This document shows, one piece after another, positions 59,753 through 64,000 of a stretch of 64,000 bases of DNA (the stretch's first letter is position 1; the number at the start of each line of letters is the position of its first letter). Source of the DNA: Angustibacter sp049994355 (GTDB taxonomy: Bacteria > Actinomycetota > Actinomycetes > Actinomycetales > Angustibacteraceae); contig NZ_CP188257.1 of NCBI RefSeq assembly GCF_049994355.1, forward strand, positions 3,782,001-3,846,000. The letters are read 5' to 3'. The translations under genes and the position numbers were made by a program. A model generated the notes under the pieces. The model made no database searches and was not told the origin of the DNA. It worked only from the letters and a program-made list of their open reading frames with translations.

Positions 59753-60178
59753 TCACAGGCGCGCGGTCGTGGCCGCGTCGGGTCGACCGTCGTAGTACTG
59801 CTCGAGCACCAGGTCGAACACCGGTTGCTGCGCAGCCACCGCGGCGAACAAGGTCATCGACGAGCGGACCTTCAGCGCGTCGATGCCCCCCAGGACGGCC
59901 ACGGGGTCGTGGCCCGGCAGGGCGGTCAGCGCCCGAGCGCACTCCAGCAGCCGCGGCCCGAGCACCGGGTGGTCCAGGTACGCGGCGGCCTCCGGGGAGC
60001 CGCTGATCGCATACTCCTGCGCCATCGGGCTGTGGCCCAGGCCGGCGATCTGGGGGAAGACGAACCAGACCCAGTGCGAGCGCTTGCCGCCCGCACGCAG
60101 CTCGCGCAGCGCCTGGTCATAGGTGCCGCCGCCATCCTGGGCGTCGACGAAACGCTGCAGCCTGAATGGATCTGCCAC
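59753..60178 (-). CDS. DUF1810 family protein
   Basis: A 141-residue soluble protein with the DUF1810 core: DPFRLQRFVDAQ at the N-terminus, then SHWVWFVFPQIAGLGHS, typical of the family, and VLGGIDALKVRSSMTLFAAV toward the C-terminus. The biochemical function of this family is unknown. It starts at ATG 60178 and sits 24 bases downstream of the coiled-coil protein on the same strand, so they may be co-transcribed. No regulatory feature was seen. Confidence 0.9.
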   Translation of the reverse strand: MADPFRLQRFVDAQDGGGTYDQALRELRAGGKRSHWVWFVFPQIAGLGHSPMAQEYAISGSPEAAAYLDHPVLGPRLLECARALTALPGHDPVAVLGGIDALKVRSSMTLFAAVAAQQPVFDLVLEQYYDGRPDAATTARL

Positions 60179-60202
60179 GGTGGCCCCTCCAGGCGCGCTG
60201 CC

Positions 60203-60697
60203 TCAGCGCTCCACCCGATCGTCCATCGCCCGAGCGTCCATCGCCCGAGCGTCCATCGCCCGCTCGTCAGTCACCCGATCGTCGGTCACCCGATCGTCGG
60301 TCACCCGATCGTCGGTCACCCGCTCGTCGGTCACCCGCTCGTCGGTCACCGTGGCCGGGTCGACCTCGTCCGCCCGGCGCAGCTGCTCCTCCTGCTCCCC
60401 ACGGGCCGAAGCGGCCTCCTCCTGTCGTGACTGCGCGTCCGCCTGCAGCTGAGCCGCCTGGGCCGCCTTGACGTCCGCCTCCGCCTGGGCCTGACGGGCC
60501 CGCGCGTCGACCTCGGCCGCTGCGGCCTCACGGCGCTGCACCTCGACCTCATGAGCCTGCGCCTGCTCGCGCAGCGCCTGCGCCTCCCGGCTTCGCCGGA
60601 CTGCCTGGCGTCGACGCGACATCGCGAGGAACACCGCGACGACCACCGCGACCACCACGACCGCGATGACGATCCAAAGAACGGTCGACCCGTCCAT
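60203..60697 (-). CDS. Membrane-anchored coiled-coil protein with C-terminal pentapeptide repeats
   Basis: A 164-residue protein with one N-terminal membrane helix (VLWIVIAVVVVAVVVAVFLA), a long charged coiled coil (about 35-110, rich in Ala, Glu, Gln and Arg) and a C-terminal run of nine 5-residue units: VTDER twice, VTDDR three times, VTDER, then AMDAR twice and AMDDR. The repeat corresponds to a 15-bp DNA tandem repeat, so length variation by slippage would keep the frame. ATG 60697 follows AGGAG at seven bases; GTG 60700 is the alternative. The function is unknown. It sits upstream of DUF1810. Confidence 0.78.
   Translation of the reverse strand: MDGSTVLWIVIAVVVVAVVVAVFLAMSRRRQAVRRSREAQALREQAQAHEVEVQRREAAAAEVDARARQAQAEADVKAAQAAQLQADAQSRQEEAASARGEQEEQLRRADEVDPATVTDERVTDERVTDDRVTDDRVTDDRVTDERAMDARAMDARAMDDRVER
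60216..60350 (-). repeat. Nine-copy 15-bp in-frame tandem repeat
   Basis: Nine consecutive 15-bp units, most read CGATCGTCGGTCACC or CGCTCGTCGGTCACC on the plus strand, with three variant units ending TCCATCGCC. They encode the pentapeptides of the membrane coiled-coil protein. A multiple of three bases means copy-number change would not break the frame. Confidence 0.9.
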
Positions 60698-60810
60698 CAC
60701 TGCTCTCCTGACCTAGCCGGTCCCCTGCTTGTCTCGATGGAAGCGGCAGCAGGGGGTTTCGGCAACTCGGGGCCGGACGGGCCAGCTCGGAACGGACTCC
60801 AGCGGCGCCC

Positions 60811-61632
60811 TCACGCGCGCTGCTGGCTGCCGGGCTTGACCTCGACGTGCGGACGGGACTGCCACAGCGCCCACTCCGCGCTGACCTCCCCCGCCGTGTG
60901 CAGCAGCTTGGGCAGGTGCTCACGCAGCAGCAGCTGGGTGGAGGTCTCGGCGGCGTGCACCGTCACGTTCATGGCCGCCCGGACGACGCCCGCGCCGTCC
61001 CGCACCGGAACGGCGATCGACCGGACGCCGGGTGCGAGCTCCTCGTCGGCCAGCGCCCACCCCCTGGCCCGCACCTGGATCAGCTCCTCGTGCAGGTGCT
61101 GCGACGACCGGCCGATGTAGGGCGGCAGCGCGGACCGGCTGGGCACGGCGAGGGCGACGGCCAGCTCGTCCGGCGGCAGCGCAGCCAACAGCACCTTGCC
61201 CTGGGACGTCGGGACCGCTGGGAAGCGGGTGCCGATCTCGACCCGCAGCGCGATCAGCTTCGGCACCGAGACCCGGGCGACGTAGACGATGTCCGAACCG
61301 TCGAGCTGGGCCATCGACGACGACTCGCCGGTGCTGGCGACCAGCTCCTGCAGGTGCGGGCGAGCGATGTCCCACATGCCCTGCGAGGCGATGTAGGCCA
61401 TCCCGAGTGAGAGCACCCGCGGGGTCGGCTCGAACGCGCCGTCCACCGAGCGGACGAAACCCAGCTCCTCCAACGTCTTCAGCAGCCGGCGAGCCGTCGG
61501 GCGAGCCAGGCCGGCGTTCGCCGCGACCTCGCTCAGGGACAACCGACGGTGGTCCACGTCGAAGCAGGCCAGGATGTCCAGCCCGCGGGCCAGCGCCTCG
61601 ACGAAGTCAGGACCCGTCCCCCGTCCCGCCAT
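60811..61632 (-). CDS. IclR-family transcriptional regulator (PcaR/PobR-like)
   Basis: A 273-residue IclR-type regulator: winged helix at about residues 15-75 (FVEALARGLDILACFDVD, recognition helix LARPTARRLLKTLEELGFV) and a C-terminal IclR ligand-binding domain (VPTSQGKVLLAALPP, then GWALADEELAPGVRSIAVPV). It is closest to the beta-ketoadipate/aromatic group. Its start is ATG 61632, 8 bases after the amidohydrolase stop on the same strand, so it is in an operon with that enzyme. Such regulators often control the neighbouring catabolic gene. The CoA-transferase at 63408 may be a second target across the divergent promoter. Confidence 0.9.
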   Translation of the reverse strand: MAGRGTGPDFVEALARGLDILACFDVDHRRLSLSEVAANAGLARPTARRLLKTLEELGFVRSVDGAFEPTPRVLSLGMAYIASQGMWDIARPHLQELVASTGESSSMAQLDGSDIVYVARVSVPKLIALRVEIGTRFPAVPTSQGKVLLAALPPDELAVALAVPSRSALPPYIGRSSQHLHEELIQVRARGWALADEELAPGVRSIAVPVRDGAGVVRAAMNVTVHAAETSTQLLLREHLPKLLHTAGEVSAEWALWQSRPHVEVKPGSQQRA

Positions 61633-61640
61633 CTGACGGC

Positions 61641-63140
61641 TCAGCTCCCGTCGTCCGCGGTCAGGCCGAACACGCTGCCGCGCGCCTGGTGCGTGCTGTC
61701 GGACTTGTAGGCCGTGTATTGGTAGGGGTTGTCCAGCACCTCGTCGTGCGGTAGGTCGGGGTTCATGCCGCCGGCCCAGGCGTCCGCACCGAGGGTGGAA
61801 CGCAGGTACTCGACCGTGTCCTGCACCTGCCCGCGCACGGCGGCCAGGTCGGCACCGACGAGCCGGTGCTGGTACTTGACCACCCGGCCGTCCACCAGCA
61901 CCGTGTGCACGTCGCCGCGCTGCGCCTGGAAGGCGATGTGGCCGTAGGGGTTCAGCAGCGGGAACGACACCGGCGAGGCGTCGTTCTTGATCAGCACGAC
62001 GTCCGCCTTCTTGCCTGGCTGCAGGCTGCCCAGGTCGTCGCGACCGAGCGCGGCAGCGCCGCCGCGGGTGGCCCACTGCACGACGTGCTCGGCGCGCAGG
62101 TGCACGTTGGTCACCGTGTCGCCCTTGATGTGCGCCTCCAGGTGCTCGCGCGAGCGGTCCGCGCCGAGCGTGGTCCGCATGGCAGAGAACAGATCTCCAC
62201 TCCACCAGACGCTGGTGTCCATCGAGAGCGACACCGGGATGTCGTGCCGGCGGACCTGCCAGGTGGGCGGGTAGCCCTGGCCGGCGCTCTGCTCGGACTC
62301 GGTGGACACCGAGATGCTGCCACCGGTCGCGGCGATGCGGTGGTAGGAGTCGGGCTCCAGGGTCGCCGCGTGCACATAGACGTTCTCCGGTGTCATGAAT
62401 CCGTTCTCGTGCATCAGCTTGATGCCCGCGTCGTTGGTCGCACCCCAGACGCCGGCGTGGGTCGTGACCGGCAGGCCGAGCTCGCGGGCCACCTCGAAGG
62501 CGGCACGCTCGGGGAACTCCGGGTCGCCCGTGACGTCGAAGGCGAGCTGGAAGCCGAGCATGTCGCCGGCCCCGGTGCGCCGCCGCTCCAGGAAGGACTG
62601 CACGGACTTGTCCGCGGTCCACTCCCACGGAGCGGCCTGGATGTTGCCGTAGGCCAGCACGAACCGGCCCGGCACCGCCTGCAGCGCGTCGACGGCCGCC
62701 TCGGCGTGGTCCACGCTCTGCAAGCCGTGCGACCAGTCGACCGTGGTGGTGACCCCGGCCTCCAGCGCGTCCCAGGCCGAGACCAGGTTGCCGGCGTGCA
62801 CGTCCTGCGGGCGGAACACCTTGCCGTGCTCGAGGTAGTACCAGACGAAGTACTGGGTCAGCGTCCAGTCCGCGCCGTAGCCGCGCATCGCGGTCTGCCA
62901 CATGTGCCGGTGGGTGTCGATCATGCCTGGCATGACGATGCCGCCGGTCGCGTCGATCTCGAAGGTGCCGTCCGGGACGTCGAGGGCCGCGCCGACCGCA
63001 GCCACCCGGTCGTCCACCACCAGCACGTCGGCGTTCTCGAGCACCGTGCCCGCGTCGTCCATGGTCAGGACCGTCCCGCCGCGCAGCACGACCGGGCGAC
63101 CCGGCTCGGGCGACGACACCTCGATGTGCACGTTCGACAC
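61641..63140 (-). CDS. Metal-dependent amidohydrolase (TrzA/AtzB, 8-oxoguanine deaminase-like)
   Basis: A 499-residue amidohydrolase-superfamily enzyme that deaminates or dechlorinates purine- or triazine-like substrates in known relatives. The metal site starts with DTHRHMWQT (His77, His79); further conserved blocks are TTHAGVWGATND, NVYVHAATLEPDSYHRIAATGGSISV and SLSMDTSVWWSG, with the metal Asp in the last; the C-terminal barrel completes it (LQPGKKADVVLI). GTG 63140 has GGAGGAAGC just upstream. It is co-transcribed with the IclR gene and divergent from a CoA-transferase. The natural substrate is unknown; N-heterocycle or hydantoin-type amides would fit the island's N-compound theme. Confidence 0.88.
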   Translation of the reverse strand: MSNVHIEVSSPEPGRPVVLRGGTVLTMDDAGTVLENADVLVVDDRVAAVGAALDVPDGTFEIDATGGIVMPGMIDTHRHMWQTAMRGYGADWTLTQYFVWYYLEHGKVFRPQDVHAGNLVSAWDALEAGVTTTVDWSHGLQSVDHAEAAVDALQAVPGRFVLAYGNIQAAPWEWTADKSVQSFLERRRTGAGDMLGFQLAFDVTGDPEFPERAAFEVARELGLPVTTHAGVWGATNDAGIKLMHENGFMTPENVYVHAATLEPDSYHRIAATGGSISVSTESEQSAGQGYPPTWQVRRHDIPVSLSMDTSVWWSGDLFSAMRTTLGADRSREHLEAHIKGDTVTNVHLRAEHVVQWATRGGAAALGRDDLGSLQPGKKADVVLIKNDASPVSFPLLNPYGHIAFQAQRGDVHTVLVDGRVVKYQHRLVGADLAAVRGQVQDTVEYLRSTLGADAWAGGMNPDLPHDEVLDNPYQYTAYKSDSTHQARGSVFGLTADDGS

Positions 63141-63234
63141 AGCTTCCTCCGTTGGCAGCTCGGCGCATCGGACGACTGTCCGCTCAGCGGTCGCACTCAC
63201 CATGATCCCGGGCCGAGACGCTGTCAACCCCCTC

Positions 63235-63298
63235 CCCACTTGTGGCGAGGTATCGGGGTCTCGGAGCCTGCTGAGGCACCGATACCTCGCCACAAGTG
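63235..63298. repeat. Copy B of the 64-bp dispersed palindromic element
   Basis: A strong hairpin: 63234-63256 pairs perfectly with 63279-63301 (23 bp), with a 22-base loop that includes the shared GGTCTC. It lies in the 267-base gap between the divergent amidohydrolase and CoA-transferase genes. It is gaplessly alignable over 64 bp with copy A at 3395-3458, whose hairpin is centred at the same offset. Confidence 0.75.
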
Positions 63299-63407
63299 GG
63301 GATGTGCGGTGGGGGTTCTCCGGCCTTGACAGTGGGAGGAGCGCCAACGCAGACTCGAGAGCGATTGACGGACGAGTGTCCGCATCGCGGCGAAGGGATG
63401 CGACCGA

Positions 63408-64000
63408 ATGGCCAGGCAGGCGATTGGTGGCACGCACCCGGCGGCGACCGGACCGTTGGCCGGGCTGCTGGTCGCCGACTTCTCCCGGATCCTGGCCGGT
63501 CCCTACGCGACGATGCTGCTCGCCGACCTCGGGGCCGACGTGATCAAGGTCGAGGGGCCGGCCGGCGACGACACCCGCGGGTGGGTGCCGCCGGTGCGCG
63601 ACGGCGTCTCCACCTACTTCCTCGGCGTCAACCGCGGCAAGCGCTCCATCGCCCTGGACCTGCGCGACGAGCAGGACGCCCGGCTGGCCCGCGAGCTGGC
63701 CAGGCGGGCCGACATCCTGATCGAGAACTTCAAGCCGGGCGGCCTGGCGAAGTACGGCCTGGACTACCCATCGGTGCGCCAGAGCAACCCCGCAGTGGTC
63801 TACAGCTCGATCAGCGGGTTCGGTTCCGGTGCAGGGCGCGAGGTGCCCGGCTACGACCTGATGGTGCAGGCCATGAGCGGGCTGATGAGTCTGACCGGCG
63901 ACCCGAGCGGGCCACCGTACCGGGCCGGCATCTCGGTGTTCGACGTGATGGCCGGCAACCACGCCGTCATCGGGATCCTCGCAGCGCTGCGACACCGGGA
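63408..64000 (+). CDS. CaiB/BaiF-family CoA-transferase (partial)
   Basis: Class III CoA-transferase; 197 residues are visible before the right edge cuts it. The family signature ADFSRILAGPYATMLLADLGADVIKVE (residues 23-49, split as DFSRILAGPYATMLL and DLGADVIKVE) and NRGKRSIALDLR are present, and Asp150 in PGYDLMVQAMSG is in the catalytic Asp position of formyl-CoA transferase. The ATG at 63408 follows GAAGGGA by nine bases. It is divergent from the amidohydrolase, so it may activate a carboxylate produced there by moving CoA to it. The acid is unknown. Confidence 0.9.
   Translation, partial: MARQAIGGTHPAATGPLAGLLVADFSRILAGPYATMLLADLGADVIKVEGPAGDDTRGWVPPVRDGVSTYFLGVNRGKRSIALDLRDEQDARLARELARRADILIENFKPGGLAKYGLDYPSVRQSNPAVVYSSISGFGSGAGREVPGYDLMVQAMSGLMSLTGDPSGPPYRAGISVFDVMAGNHAVIGILAALRHR

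Overview
The window reads as a chromosome segment of a high-G+C actinobacterium. The evidence is the strongly GC-biased coding with many GTG starts, start/stop overlaps of the ATGA and GTGA type, several apparently leaderless starts, a near-consensus IdeR/DtxR box, an ECF41-type sigma factor, and an actinobacterial-style leucine degradation cluster. I cannot assign a genus from sequence alone. No rRNA, intact tRNA, CRISPR array or replication origin was seen.

Region by region. (1) 1-5.9 kb: an ECF41 sigma factor cut by the left edge and translationally coupled to its carboxymuconolactone-decarboxylase-like partner, then a second small decarboxylase-family protein, a VOC protein, a double GNAT acetyltransferase, a DUF885 peptidase-like protein and Maf. 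(2) 5.9-9.3 kb: a complete EfeU-EfeO-EfeB iron uptake operon under an IdeR-type box. (3) 9.6-19 kb: a mixed region with a methyltransferase, a small Cys-rich protein, an SGNH lipoprotein, a small-molecule-modifying group (acetyltransferase, cyclophilin-like lipoprotein, alcohol dehydrogenase, MmyB-like regulator, cupin) and a large secreted reprolysin-like metalloprotease. (4) 19-24.9 kb: an accessory patch with two IS110-family elements tail to tail (one frameshifted), orphan proteins and a LuxR regulator with a frameshift at a C7 tract. (5) 25-27.7 kb: a cupin, SnoaL and TPR-protein operon. (6) 28-33 kb: acyl-CoA carboxylase alpha and beta subunits, an acyl-CoA dehydrogenase and a LiuR-like MerR regulator, resembling leucine/isovalerate catabolism.

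(7) 33-56.5 kb is a catabolic island. It holds two Rieske oxygenases, a monomeric sarcosine oxidase-like flavoenzyme, a GcvT-like protein, a PYROXD2/phytoene-desaturase-like flavoprotein, a peptide-type ABC importer, several peptidases/amidohydrolases and a TetR regulator. A palindrome TTACTGAC-N6-GTCAGTAA recurs upstream of three of its transcription units, so the pieces probably form one regulon. The gene set suggests uptake, hydrolysis and oxidative N-demethylation of an N-methylated amino acid or betaine-like compound, possibly peptide-linked; the substrate is unknown.

(8) 56.5-64 kb: a two-gene pair (small three-helix membrane protein plus a membrane-anchored TIR-domain protein) that looks like a possible defence or signalling module, a secreted S33 hydrolase, DUF1810, a membrane coiled-coil protein with a 15-bp tandem repeat, an IclR regulator, a TrzA/AtzB-type amidohydrolase and a CaiB/BaiF CoA-transferase cut by the right edge. 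A 64-bp imperfect hairpin occurs twice, near 3.4 kb and 63.25 kb, and appears to be a dispersed palindromic repeat.
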